NCBI RefSeq assembly: GCF_026241755.1 | Contig: NZ_JAPJDA010000008.1 | Coordinates: 62,001 to 126,000 of the forward strand | Length of the DNA: 64,000 nucleotides | DNA from: Salinimicrobium profundisediminis | GTDB lineage: Bacteria > Bacteroidota > Bacteroidia > Flavobacteriales > Flavobacteriaceae | Reading direction: 5' to 3' | Shown here: positions 16,299-25,141 of the stretch, piece by piece | Layout of the letters: the number at the start of each line of letters is the position of its first letter | Position numbering within the stretch: the stretch's first letter is position 1 | Notes under the pieces: generated by a model | What the model was told of the DNA's origin: nothing | The model's database searches: none | What the model saw: only the letters and a program-made list of their open reading frames with translations | Translations under genes and position numbers: made by a program

Positions 16299-17435
16299 AT
16301 GATTACTGAAACTTCCTTTCAACTACATACTATTAAAGAAGCTATTGATGACATTAGAGCCGGTAAGGTGATCATTGTTGTTGACGATGAAGATCGTGAA
16401 AATGAAGGAGATTTTCTGGCTGCTGCTTCCAAAGTAACCCCCGAAATGATCAACTTTATGGCTACTCATGGGCGGGGTCTCATTTGCGCCCCTATTACCG
16501 AGAAGCGTTGTAAAGAGCTGCAACTTGAAATGATGGTTGGCAACAGCACAGATCCTATGGAAACTGCTTTTACAATTTCTGTAGATCTTAAAGGAAAAGG
16601 AGTAACCACAGGAATTTCGGCATCAGACAGAGCAGAGACTGTAAAAGCCCTTATTGATCCCGACACCAAACCTTTCGACCTTAGCCGTCCCGGACATATT
16701 TTTCCGCTTAAAGCTAAAGAAGGAGGCGTATTAAGACGTACAGGCCATACCGAAGCTGCTATTGACTTTGCAAGGCTGGCAGGCTTTCCTCCTGCCGGGG
16801 TTATTGTAGAGATCATGAATGAAGACGGTTCTATGGCACGGCTACCGCAGCTCCTGGAGGTAGCTAAAAAATTCGACCTTAAGGTAGTGTCTATTGAAGA
16901 TCTTGTAGCTTATAGGATGCAGCACGATTCTCTTATTACCAAAAAGGAAGATTTTGATATCAACACCCGCTTTGGAACATTTAGGTTAAGAGCTTACCAA
17001 CAAACCACAAATAAGCAGGTGCATATTGCACTTTCCAAAGGCGCCTGGAAATCTTCAGATCCGGTACTGGTACGCATGAATTCAACGCTCGTCAATAATG
17101 ACATTTTAGGCACCCTTACAAATGATGCCGACAAGAAGCTAGATTACATGTTCAAGGCAATAAACGAGGAAGGAAAAGGAGCTATTGTCTTTATTAACCA
17201 GGAAAGCCAGTCCCTCAATTTACTTAAAAGACTTGGCGAGCTTAAAGACCTTCAAAAAATGGGAGAAATGAAAGCCCCTCCCCTTGTGATGGATTCTAAA
17301 GACTTCGGAATTGGAGCCCAGATCCTTCATGATCTTGAAATCCACAAACTCCGTCTCTTATCTAATACAAAACAGACAAAACGCGTGGGAATGATAGGAT
17401 ACGGACTCGAAATTATCGAGTACGTAAAATATTAA
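16299..17435 (+). CDS. ribB: 3,4-dihydroxy-2-butanone-4-phosphate synthase with degenerate GTP cyclohydrolase II domain
   Basis: A 378-residue RibBA-shaped protein. The N-terminal RibB domain (about residues 1-205) has DDEDRENEGDF, TGISASDRA and RRTGHTEAA and should convert ribulose 5-phosphate to the four-carbon riboflavin precursor. The C-terminal half has the length of GTP cyclohydrolase II and ends like it (LRLLSNTKQTKRVG), but it contains no zinc cysteines (the usual C-x10-C-x-C region reads LVRMNSTLVNNDILGTLTN) and lacks the expected QEGRGIG loop (reads NQESQSLN). The second activity is therefore probably lost. It ends 4 bases into the convergent nitroreductase gene. Confidence 0.9.
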   Translation: MITETSFQLHTIKEAIDDIRAGKVIIVVDDEDRENEGDFLAAASKVTPEMINFMATHGRGLICAPITEKRCKELQLEMMVGNSTDPMETAFTISVDLKGKGVTTGISASDRAETVKALIDPDTKPFDLSRPGHIFPLKAKEGGVLRRTGHTEAAIDFARLAGFPPAGVIVEIMNEDGSMARLPQLLEVAKKFDLKVVSIEDLVAYRMQHDSLITKKEDFDINTRFGTFRLRAYQQTTNKQVHIALSKGAWKSSDPVLVRMNSTLVNNDILGTLTNDADKKLDYMFKAINEEGKGAIVFINQESQSLNLLKRLGELKDLQKMGEMKAPPLVMDSKDFGIGAQILHDLEIHKLRLLSNTKQTKRVGMIGYGLEIIEYVKY

Positions 17436-18061
17436 ATTTCAATAATAGTGTCTTCCAGTGGTCTTCTCACTTTTTTAAGGGAAGCAAAAAGATCATCTTG
17501 AGCGCGGTAACCCACAGGTAAGGCAAGTACTGCTTCAAGACCGTATTTTTCAAGCTCAAGGATCTTGTTGTATTCATGCGGTTCAAAACCTTCCATAGGG
17601 CAGGAATCGATTTTTTCTACTGCACAAACGGTTAGCAAAGTACCAAGTACAAGATAAGCCTGGTGAGTGGCCCATATTTTTACTTCGCTAACAGGCTTTT
17701 GTTCAAAATCTCCTACAAGTGATTCTTTAAAAGGATGCAGTATCTCATCAGGAGTTTTTCGCACATCCTGAACCGTCTTAAAGTAGTTTTCAATAAAAGC
17801 TTTGTTCACGGTACGTTCAATGCAAATAACCAGCACATGAGAGGCGGTGTTTACCTGCTTTTGATTATAAGAAGCTTTCATCAGCTTCTCCTGCACATCC
17901 TTATTTTGCACCATCACCAATTTAAGAGGCTGGAGCCCGTAAGAGGTAGCAGTCAGGTTAAAAGCATTTTTAAGTATTTCTATCTTCCCGGCCGGAAGTA
18001 GTCTTTCAGGATCAAATTTCTTTGCTGCGTATCGCCACTTTAGTGCATCTACACTTTCCAT
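17432..18061 (-). CDS. NAD(P)H-dependent nitroreductase family oxidoreductase
   Basis: A 209-residue FMN protein of the NfsB/nitroreductase fold: LKWRYAAKKFDPER at the N-terminus (FMN phosphate site), NAFNLTATSYGLQPLKLV, and the CPMEGFEPHEYNKIL and LPVGYRA segments near the C-terminus, all typical of the NfsB branch. It reduces quinones or nitro compounds with NAD(P)H; the physiological substrate is unknown. The start at 18061 (MESVDALKW) is preferred over a longer frame whose extra residues are not family-like. Convergent with ribB, overlapping by four bases. Confidence 0.9.
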   Translation of the reverse strand: MESVDALKWRYAAKKFDPERLLPAGKIEILKNAFNLTATSYGLQPLKLVMVQNKDVQEKLMKASYNQKQVNTASHVLVICIERTVNKAFIENYFKTVQDVRKTPDEILHPFKESLVGDFEQKPVSEVKIWATHQAYLVLGTLLTVCAVEKIDSCPMEGFEPHEYNKILELEKYGLEAVLALPVGYRAQDDLFASLKKVRRPLEDTIIEI

Positions 18062-18148
18062 ATCTAAAATTTTCACAAAGATACATCCCTCAAACAGAGG
18101 CTGCAAATGAAGAGTGTGGTAAGAAAAAAAGGGGAAGAGGTTTTAGAA

Positions 18149-18268
18149 TCAGTCGCGTTTCCGCTCTCTTTTGTCACGGTATAAGTTATAGACCTTTCGA
18201 ATCAAGAAAGCACTGACCAATAAAACTCCCAGGATCTCGAGTCCCAATATCAAATAAAATAACCCCAT
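18149..18268 (-). CDS. Small single-span membrane protein (39 aa)
   Basis: A complete frame from 18268 to 18149: MGLFYLILGLEILGVLLVSA, then FLIRKVYNLYRDKRERKRD. One hydrophobic helix followed by a strongly basic tail, so an N-out/C-in single-span protein by the positive-inside rule. Coding is inferred from composition and the clean start/stop; there is no recognised family. Confidence 0.5.
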   Translation of the reverse strand: MGLFYLILGLEILGVLLVSAFLIRKVYNLYRDKRERKRD

Positions 18269-18511
18269 ATAGTAATGTTTTGTGGAGTCTCGTTGAATCC
18301 AAAAAACCAAATGTACCTTAAAGCACTGTTAAAGGTTACCGTTATTAGCACAACCTATACAACTTATAACACAACTTTAAATACATAATTTTAGAAAATC
18401 AGGTATTTTTAAGATAAATCCTTTACAATTTTTTGCAGTTTACATTATCCGAAAAGGATTTGTTAGAGTAAATTAAAAATAAACTGAAGACCAAAAAGAA
18501 AAAACCATTAA

Positions 18512-19579
18512 ATGGAAATTTTTGTAAAAGCTCTTCCTGTTGAAGAGATTATTGAAAGCTTATCCAAACAATTTAGAACTCCACTTAAAAAAGACGCGGG
18601 AGAACTCACCATAGAACTTCCTGAAAAGCTTGGGCAGGGTTTCATTAGAGGAACCAGTTTTGATTCGGGTGTAGGGATCATTGAATACAATGTAACCTTT
18701 TACAAGGATATGGAGATCCATTTCACTATTAACCAGACGCACCCTTTAAAGTTCATATTTTGTTCTGAAGGCAGGGTAAACCACGCCTTTGAAGAAAACG
18801 AAGACATTCATACCATAGACACCTACCAAAACGTGATCGTATCCAGTAGCGGGTACAACGGCCATGTGCTTTATTTTAAAGCCAATGAGACCTCGCATGT
18901 TTTTAGCCTGGAGATCATTCGGGCAGAATTTAATAAAAGAAAGAACTTTGGGTACAAAGATATCAGCCCACGCCTGGAGCAGCTGTTTCAAGATGACGTA
19001 GCCCAGGAGCTTTTCTTCTACCAGGGTAATTACAGCATTCAAGCTGCCGATATCGTAGAAGACATCGCTAAAAAAGATCATACCGGCTTTTTGCGTTTCA
19101 TCTTTTTAGAAGGTAAAGCCTATGAAATGCTTACCAAACAAATAAGCCAGTTCATAGACGATCAGCAAAACGACAACAAATCTACCATGCTTAGAAGAAG
19201 CGATGTAGAAAAAGTCAAAAGAGCTGTAGACGTGATCAATCAGGATCTCAATAAGAATTATTCTGTTGATGAGCTGGCCAAAGAAGTAGGAACCAATGTA
19301 AATAAATTACAGGAAGGTTTCAGGTACATGTTCAACCTCACTGTGAATAAATATGTACAACAGGTAAAGCTCGAAGCTGCAAAAGAAATGCTTAGTGAAT
19401 CAGATCAAAACATATCACAAATTGTTGGCCAGATTGGGCTAAACAACCGAAGCTATTTTTCAAAGATATTCAAAGAAAAATATGGTGTAAGCCCCAAGTA
19501 CTTTCTAAATAACAAATTCAACGAAAGCGAACACAGCACCGAAAATGAGGAAGACGAAGATGAGAATGGTAAAAATTAG
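18512..19579 (+). CDS. AraC family transcriptional regulator
   Basis: A 355-residue regulator. The C-terminal region (about residues 235-335) has two helix-turn-helix units, SVDELAKEVGTNVNKLQEGF and ISQIVGQIGLNNRSYFSKIF, ending in KEKYGVSPKYF as in AraC/XylS proteins; an acidic tail follows. The N-terminal 220 residues are a cupin-like or unclassified sensing domain. The gene abuts the convergent ligD, overlapping it by four bases. The target is unknown; it does not sit beside an obvious regulated transporter. Confidence 0.88.
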   Translation: MEIFVKALPVEEIIESLSKQFRTPLKKDAGELTIELPEKLGQGFIRGTSFDSGVGIIEYNVTFYKDMEIHFTINQTHPLKFIFCSEGRVNHAFEENEDIHTIDTYQNVIVSSSGYNGHVLYFKANETSHVFSLEIIRAEFNKRKNFGYKDISPRLEQLFQDDVAQELFFYQGNYSIQAADIVEDIAKKDHTGFLRFIFLEGKAYEMLTKQISQFIDDQQNDNKSTMLRRSDVEKVKRAVDVINQDLNKNYSVDELAKEVGTNVNKLQEGFRYMFNLTVNKYVQQVKLEAAKEMLSESDQNISQIVGQIGLNNRSYFSKIFKEKYGVSPKYFLNNKFNESEHSTENEEDEDENGKN

Positions 19580-21999
19580 CCCGAAAGTGCATCAATGGCC
19601 TTTTCTATATCAATGCCCTTTTCAAGTACTGGTTTAAATAGATCAGGTTTTTCCTGAATTCTGGCCGGCATGGTTTTTATAGTAAAATCTTTCATGTCAA
19701 GACCAGGTTGCACTTCATGCCACTCAAGCGGTGCCGAAACCGTTGCTCCCGGTTTGGGACGGGCACAATATGGGGCAGCAAGTGTCTGCCCTTTTCTGTT
19801 CTGAAGAAAATCCAAATAGATCTTGCCTTGCCGCTTTTTAACATTGCGCTCCATTGAGGTGAGACCAGGAAGTTTCTCCTGAATAAAATAGCACAAAATC
19901 TTCGTGAAATCCCGGGCTTCATCATAAGTATATTTCGCGCCCAGCGGAACATAAATGTGGATCCCGCTTGAACCTGAAGTCTTGGGGTAGCCAGGTATTT
20001 TGGCCTTATCGAGAATTTCTTTCGCTGCCTGTGCAACTTCTATCACCTGCTCAAAAGTGTTCTTTTCTGAAGGGTCTATGTCAATAACCGTAAAATCTGG
20101 GTGAAGCAGGTTCTGCACCCTCGAGTTCCACGGATTGATCTCAATACACCCCAAATTAGCCATGTAAATAAGACTGGCTTCATTCTGGCACAGAATGTAC
20201 TCCAATTCGCGGTTGTTGTGCTTTGAAAATACTTTGGCAGATTCCAGCCAGTGTGGGAAAATACCCGCTGTATCTTTCTGGTAGAATCCCTCTTCAAGGA
20301 TGCCGTTGGGATGCCGGTGTAGATTCTGCGGCCTGTCCTTCAAAAATGGCAAAATCGTATCACTTATTTGCAGGTAATATTCTATGAGATCGTATTTTCT
20401 CAATCCCGACTTTGGCCAGTAAACCTTATCAAGATTGCTAATGGGCACAGATATGCCCCCAATATCCAGCGTGTTCCCTTCCTTTTTTGATGTGGGCTTA
20501 TGCTTAGGGACTCCCGCAGTTTTTTCCCTGGTTATCTCCTTCGGAAGTTTATCCATCCGCAGTCCTTTAAAAGAAGGGTGTCGCATATGTCCGCTGCGGG
20601 TCCATTCAGAAAAAGTGACTTCACAGATCAATTCCGGAGTAAGCCAGGTGGGCTTTCGTCCTTTTAAGGAAGGCTTCTTCTTAAAAGGCATGGCCTTAGT
20701 AACCATCTCCTGGAATTTGTCGAAAAGTTCCTTTTTATCATCTTCACTAAAACCCGTGCCGCAGTTGCCAATATAAACCAGCTCTTCATCTCGGTGCATT
20801 CCCAAAATCAGAGATCCAAACGGCCCTCCTTTATCTGAATCTGTATACCCGCAAATCAATGCTTCCTGGCTTTCAAAAGCTTTTATCTTTAGCCATTTAT
20901 CACTCCTGGAGCCTGGAAGGTACCGGGAATCAGCTTTTTTGGCAATCACACCTTCCATTCCCATTTCCACTGCCTGCTCAAAAAAGGCTTTTCCCATGCT
21001 CTCTACATGATCACAGTAATATACCTGCGGAATATCTTCTATCACTTCCTGAATTAAACTTTTTCTTTCGGAAAGTGGCAGGTGCATAACATTGTGCCCG
21101 TTAAGGTGCAACAGGTCAAAAACGTAATATCGCAATTCTCCTGAAGGTGCTTTCTGGTAATTCTGAAGTTTTTGAAAAACGGGTTTCCCACCCCCATCGA
21201 GCGCCACAATTTCCCCATCAAGCACCGCATCATGCGGAATATTCTTTAGCTGCTCATAAATTTCCCTGAATTTGGCTTTAAACGAAATACCATTCCTGGA
21301 ATACAGGTCCACTTTCCCTTTTTGGATATTGGCCAAAGCGCGATATCCATCCCACTTTAATTCAAAAATCCAGTTGGCCTTATTAAAGATCTCCTTTGCT
21401 TTTGTGGCAAGCATGGGCTTGATCAATTCATTTACTTCAAGCTGTTTTACCTTCTCTTTACTGGCGTGTTCACTAAGGTTTTCGGCATCATAACTTAAAT
21501 CTGTAGAAAAATCGTCAGCCTTCTTGATAAGCAACCATTGATTGTCTTTTTCACCACCTCGCCCGGTATGCACCAGTGCAAAAGTTCCTTTTATTTTGGT
21601 GCCAAAAAAGGTAATTTTAAGGTCCCCCTTTTTCAGCATTTTAAGCAGGTCTTCTTCGCCTCCGCCACCAGATGCCTCATAAGTACCTTCATCCCAAATA
21701 CTCATCTCCCCTGCTCCATAATTCCCTTTAGGGATTGTTCCTTTAAAAGTGAGGTATTTTATGGGGTGGTCTTCGGTCATGATTGCCAGCCGCTTATCGG
21801 CAGGGTTCATAGATGGGCCTTTGGGTACGGCCCAGCTCTTTAGTACGCCTTCCATTTCCAGGCGCAGGTCGTAATGCAGGCGGGTTGCCCTGTGCCGCTG
21901 AATCACGAACCTAAACTTCCCTCCATTCTTTTCATAAGCAGCATCGGGTTCGGGAGTTTTCTGAAAATCTCTTTTTTTGATGTACTCGTCAAGTGCCAT
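19576..21999 (-). CDS. ligD: Multifunctional NHEJ DNA ligase LigD
   Basis: An 807-residue three-domain enzyme in the order phosphoesterase, ligase, polymerase (the Pseudomonas order). The 3-prime phosphoesterase is at about residues 5-160 (FVIQRHRATRLHYDLRLEM); the ATP-dependent ligase has nucleotidyl lysine Lys215 in FELKWDGYRA and ends near residue 480; the primase-like polymerase (about 510-800) has the metal aspartates in VIDIDPSEK and the SGSSGIHIYVPL motif. Together with Ku it repairs double-strand breaks by end joining. Its start overlaps the Ku stop by one base, so the two are coupled. Confidence 0.96.
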   Translation of the reverse strand: MALDEYIKKRDFQKTPEPDAAYEKNGGKFRFVIQRHRATRLHYDLRLEMEGVLKSWAVPKGPSMNPADKRLAIMTEDHPIKYLTFKGTIPKGNYGAGEMSIWDEGTYEASGGGGEEDLLKMLKKGDLKITFFGTKIKGTFALVHTGRGGEKDNQWLLIKKADDFSTDLSYDAENLSEHASKEKVKQLEVNELIKPMLATKAKEIFNKANWIFELKWDGYRALANIQKGKVDLYSRNGISFKAKFREIYEQLKNIPHDAVLDGEIVALDGGGKPVFQKLQNYQKAPSGELRYYVFDLLHLNGHNVMHLPLSERKSLIQEVIEDIPQVYYCDHVESMGKAFFEQAVEMGMEGVIAKKADSRYLPGSRSDKWLKIKAFESQEALICGYTDSDKGGPFGSLILGMHRDEELVYIGNCGTGFSEDDKKELFDKFQEMVTKAMPFKKKPSLKGRKPTWLTPELICEVTFSEWTRSGHMRHPSFKGLRMDKLPKEITREKTAGVPKHKPTSKKEGNTLDIGGISVPISNLDKVYWPKSGLRKYDLIEYYLQISDTILPFLKDRPQNLHRHPNGILEEGFYQKDTAGIFPHWLESAKVFSKHNNRELEYILCQNEASLIYMANLGCIEINPWNSRVQNLLHPDFTVIDIDPSEKNTFEQVIEVAQAAKEILDKAKIPGYPKTSGSSGIHIYVPLGAKYTYDEARDFTKILCYFIQEKLPGLTSMERNVKKRQGKIYLDFLQNRKGQTLAAPYCARPKPGATVSAPLEWHEVQPGLDMKDFTIKTMPARIQEKPDLFKPVLEKGIDIEKAIDALSG

Positions 22000-22778
22000 T
22001 AGGAAGCTTTAGTTTTCTTCTTCTTTTTATCAAGACTCGCCTTTAACTGCGCCATAAGATCGGTCGCAGGAGTGGCTTTTGACTCAAATTTTTCGGTTTT
22101 GGTTTTCTTACCGCCGCTCTTCGCTTTAATGATCTTTAAGAGTTGATCATTATAGACATCTTTATACTTTTCAAAATCGAATTCTTCAGTATATTGTTCA
22201 ATGAGCGATTTGGCCATATCAATTTCCTTTTTGGAAACTTTGGTGTCGGGGAGTTTTAGTTCGGTAGGGTCGCGTATCTCATCAGCAAACCTAATCACAT
22301 GCAACACGAGGGCGTCTTTGTATACCCCAACAAGGCTAAGGTTCTCTTTGGCACGCATTACAAAAGTGGCCACGCCCAGTTTGCCGGTATCCTTCAAAGC
22401 AGCTTTTAAAAGATTATATGATTTCTCCCCATCCTTTTGAGGCTCCAGGAAATACGGCTTTTTAAAGAGCACATCGGCCACATCCTTTTCTTCAATGAAT
22501 TCTTCAATATCTATGGTGCGGGATTTTTTCATATTGGCCTTGTCAAAATCCTCTTTCTCCAGCACAATATAAGAGTCGTCTTTTAAGTAGCCCTTTACAA
22601 TATCCTTCCACTCCACTTCTTCACCCGTCACTTCATTCACTCGTTTGTATCGTATCCTGGCGTGGTCATTCTTGTCGAGCATATCGAGATCGAGTTTCCT
22701 TTCTTCACTGCCCGAGTACATTTTAATAGGGATAGTCACTAAACCAAAACTTATTGAGCCGTTCCAGATTGACCTCAT
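21999..22778 (-). CDS. ku: Ku protein, non-homologous end joining
   Basis: A 259-residue bacterial Ku that forms a homodimeric ring on DNA ends and recruits LigD. It begins MRSIWNGSISFGLVTIPIKMY, a near-invariant Ku start, and continues with YKRVNEVTGEEVEW and LVLHVIRFADEIRDP; the lysine-rich C-terminus (KASLDKKKKKTKAS) is the usual LigD/DNA-contacting tail. First gene of a two-gene operon; the 232 bases upstream are shared with the divergent SDR operon. Confidence 0.97.
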   Translation of the reverse strand: MRSIWNGSISFGLVTIPIKMYSGSEERKLDLDMLDKNDHARIRYKRVNEVTGEEVEWKDIVKGYLKDDSYIVLEKEDFDKANMKKSRTIDIEEFIEEKDVADVLFKKPYFLEPQKDGEKSYNLLKAALKDTGKLGVATFVMRAKENLSLVGVYKDALVLHVIRFADEIRDPTELKLPDTKVSKKEIDMAKSLIEQYTEEFDFEKYKDVYNDQLLKIIKAKSGGKKTKTEKFESKATPATDLMAQLKASLDKKKKKTKAS

Positions 22779-23010
22779 AATTTGAAGATTTTAATTGATA
22801 TACTACAAGATACCCGATTTTATATTTATACCCGAAGTATTAGCATTGTCTTAACGGGCTACACCCCCGCAAGCCCTCAATGCGTTAAGATTTGAGAAAA
22901 AAACAGCTAAAGCTTTCTTAATCATTTTGTTGCAGGCTCAAAAAGAAACTAACTTAGGAATCCACGATTTTAAAACCATTGTAAAAGGCCGTAAAACAAA
23001 AGAAACAGAG

Positions 23011-23868
23011 ATGAACAGACTGGAAAAAAAAGTAGCGATTGTAACCGGCGGAGCCACGGGAATTGGGGAAGCCATTTCTAAGAAATTTGCAGCCGAAGGC
23101 GCCGAAGTATTTGTGGTGGGTATGCCCCAAGACCCGGTAAAAGAAATGATTAATGACATCAAGAAATCAAAAGGAAAGGCCATAGGTTATTCTGCCGATA
23201 TTTCTTCGGAAGAAAATGCTAAAGATGCTGTAGAAACCGCCGTTAAACACTTCGGCCGTATCGACATACTCATCAATAACGCCGGGGTTTATCCTGAAGT
23301 AAATACAATAGACCAATATTCTCCTGAAGCCTTTGACAACCTTCTGAAGAACAACCTGAGAACGGCATTTTTAATGACCAAATATGCCATCCCACATTTA
23401 CAGAAGTCGCAGGGCTGCATTGTTTCAGCAGGATCGGAAGCAGGGAAAATTGGTATCCCCAGTGTCACGCCCTACGGTGGCACAAAAGGATTTATGCACG
23501 CCTTTATGAAAGGAGTCGCAGCCGAACAGGCAAAGAACGGAATTAGGGCAAACTGTGTTGCTCCCGGCCCTATCGATACCGCGTGGACGCACAAAGAAAC
23601 TAGTGATATCACCAAAAAAATAGAAAAACAAATGATGAGCGCCACACCCCTTGGCCGCCGTGGCACACCCGAAGAAATTGCCAATGTGTACCTCTTCCTG
23701 GCATCCGATGAAGCTTCTTATGTCACCGGCGCCGTTTACTCAGCCGATGGAGGGATCACTATTGGAAAAGGCCCGGTTGGAGATGAAGTACCCTCTAAAC
23801 TAAAGAAAGAACCTAAAGGAAATCTAAAACTAAAGCACCAAATAAACGGTGCAACAAACATGCGATAA
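23011..23868 (+). CDS. SDR family oxidoreductase
   Basis: A 285-residue classical short-chain dehydrogenase: TGGATGIGEAI (NAD(P) loop), ILINNAGVYPE, the serine in IVSAGSEAG and the YGGTK catalytic Tyr-Lys pair, then APGPIDTAW. A basic 30-residue extension follows the usual C-terminal GGITIGKGP. I start at ATG 23011 (MNRLEKKVAI); an upstream in-frame ATG at 22927 would add 28 unfamily-like residues. Relatives near stress and Ku genes resemble YdaD/YhxC general-stress SDRs. Followed after 3 bases by a flavodoxin-like gene, so an operon. Confidence 0.88.
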   Translation: MNRLEKKVAIVTGGATGIGEAISKKFAAEGAEVFVVGMPQDPVKEMINDIKKSKGKAIGYSADISSEENAKDAVETAVKHFGRIDILINNAGVYPEVNTIDQYSPEAFDNLLKNNLRTAFLMTKYAIPHLQKSQGCIVSAGSEAGKIGIPSVTPYGGTKGFMHAFMKGVAAEQAKNGIRANCVAPGPIDTAWTHKETSDITKKIEKQMMSATPLGRRGTPEEIANVYLFLASDEASYVTGAVYSADGGITIGKGPVGDEVPSKLKKEPKGNLKLKHQINGATNMR

Positions 23869-23871
23869 ATT

Positions 23872-24531
23872 ATGTCTCTAAAAGCAATATTTTTAAACTG
23901 TACCCTCAAAAAATCACCCGAAACCTCCAACACTTCTGCCTTTATCAAACAGGCCGAAAGGATCTTCACCGATCTTGAGGTTGAAACCGAAGAAATAAGG
24001 GTCATAGACCACAATATAAAATTCGGAAATACTTCAAATGAAGGGGAAGGCGATGACTGGCCACAAATTCTGAAAAAAATCAAAGAGAGCGACATTATGA
24101 TTCTCGCTACTCCAATCTGGAGAGGCGATCGAAGTGCTGTGGCAAAATTGGTAGCCGAAAGATTTGATGGCATTTGGAGTGAAGCCGATGAAGAGACGGG
24201 ACAGTACCCTACCTTCAACAAAGTTGGCGGAGTAATGGTTGACGGTAATGAAGATGGTGCCAAAAAAGCCATTTCCAGCATTTGTTTTGACCTCTCTGAA
24301 CACGGCTTTACAATTCCTGTAAACGCCTTTAGCTACTACGTAGGCAAGGCAGGCCCGGGTCCTGCTTATATCGAGGCCAAAGGCGACCGGCATTTTTTCA
24401 CCAACCGCAACCTCTATCACATGGTTCACAACCTGGTGCACGTGGCAAAAGTGCTTAAAGAAAAGCCTTACCAAACCAACGTGAACGAATTAAAAAAGCA
24501 AGCTGAAAAAGTAAGCGACACCGATAAATAA
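23872..24531 (+). CDS. Flavodoxin-like NAD(P)H-dependent oxidoreductase
   Basis: A 219-residue FMN-reductase/flavodoxin-fold protein: LNCTLKKSPETSNT at the FMN phosphate loop, SDIMILATPIWRGDRSAVAKL at the isoalloxazine loop, and GGVMVDGNEDGAKK after the third strand. It probably reduces quinones or azo/nitro compounds. Three bases after the SDR and 33 before a small membrane protein; the three genes diverge from ku-ligD. Confidence 0.85.
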   Translation: MSLKAIFLNCTLKKSPETSNTSAFIKQAERIFTDLEVETEEIRVIDHNIKFGNTSNEGEGDDWPQILKKIKESDIMILATPIWRGDRSAVAKLVAERFDGIWSEADEETGQYPTFNKVGGVMVDGNEDGAKKAISSICFDLSEHGFTIPVNAFSYYVGKAGPGPAYIEAKGDRHFFTNRNLYHMVHNLVHVAKVLKEKPYQTNVNELKKQAEKVSDTDK

Positions 24532-24564
24532 ATAATCACAAACCCATTCGTAAAACCAACCAAT

Positions 24565-24921
24565 ATGTTAAGCTGGCTAATACATATCATCATTGACGCC
24601 GCTGTGCTCCTAATCGCAGCAAAAATGTTTCCCAAAGTAGAACTCAAAGGCTGGAAAACTGCCCTTGTAGTCGCACTGCTTATTGGGGTTCTAAGCTTTT
24701 TCTTAAGCTGGATTCTTACTGCTGTGCTCAATATCGCCACTTTAGGAATCTTCTATTTCCTCGGATTAGGATTTATTACCAGGATCATCGCCTATGCGAT
24801 CATCATTGAACTGGCCGATAAACTGAGTACAGGCTTCAAAACCCACGGTTTCATGCCTTCCTTATGGCTGGCAATAATTATAGCTGTAGTGGGCTCTCTT
24901 GTAGACTGGATCATTCTATAA
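24565..24921 (+). CDS. Four-helix membrane protein (PF04020, phage-holin-like)
   Basis: A 118-residue protein with four hydrophobic helices and short charged loops (FPKVELKGWKTALVVA, LNIATLGIFYFLGLGF, IELADKLSTGF, FMPSLWLAIIIAVVG). This pattern is the PF04020 family, named after phage holins but widely distributed as a chromosomal membrane protein of unknown function. Last gene before a strong terminator. Confidence 0.85.
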   Translation: MLSWLIHIIIDAAVLLIAAKMFPKVELKGWKTALVVALLIGVLSFFLSWILTAVLNIATLGIFYFLGLGFITRIIAYAIIIELADKLSTGFKTHGFMPSLWLAIIIAVVGSLVDWIIL

Positions 24922-24942
24922 AATTGAGGTCTCAAAAATGAC

Positions 24943-24975
24943 AAATCCCGCCGAATTTTTTGGCGGGATTTTTTG
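24943..24975 (+). terminator. Terminator after the SDR operon
   Basis: The 9-base stem AATCCCGCC pairs with GGCGGGATT across a 9-base loop and is followed by TTTT; 22 bases past the membrane protein stop. Confidence 0.9.
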
Positions 24976-24999
24976 TTTGTGGTTATTTGTTTGTGGTTT
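24972..24999. repeat. Direct repeat, 2 x 14 bases
   Basis: TTTGTTTGTGGTTA followed directly by TTTGTTTGTGGTTT. A small tandem duplication immediately after the terminator. Confidence 0.8.
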
Positions 25000-25007
25000 T
25001 ATTTGGC

Positions 25008-25095
25008 CACGAATTCACGAATAGTTTTTTTGGGGTTGATATTATACCCGGGTTGAAACCCTGGGCTAGAAATCTACCGCCCCTACGGAGTTATT
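25008..25095. repeat. Non-coding stretch resembling dispersed intergenic repeats
   Basis: It contains CCACGAATTCACGAATAG and, about 25 bases on, an imperfect hairpin CCCGGGTTGAAACCCTGGG followed by CCGCCCCTACGG. I recall both phrases from intergenic DNA of many Bacteroidota, which suggests a dispersed repeat; no second copy is in this window, so that part is memory-based. Confidence 0.35.
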
Positions 25096-25141
25096 AAGTA
25101 TGATTTTTGGTATCTAGTGCCTGGAATTTAGTACTAAAAAA

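Noticed and set aside
24565-24921. Prophage holin
   Set aside because: The protein is in a chromosomal stress-type operon and no other phage gene is nearby; PF04020 proteins are mostly not phage proteins.
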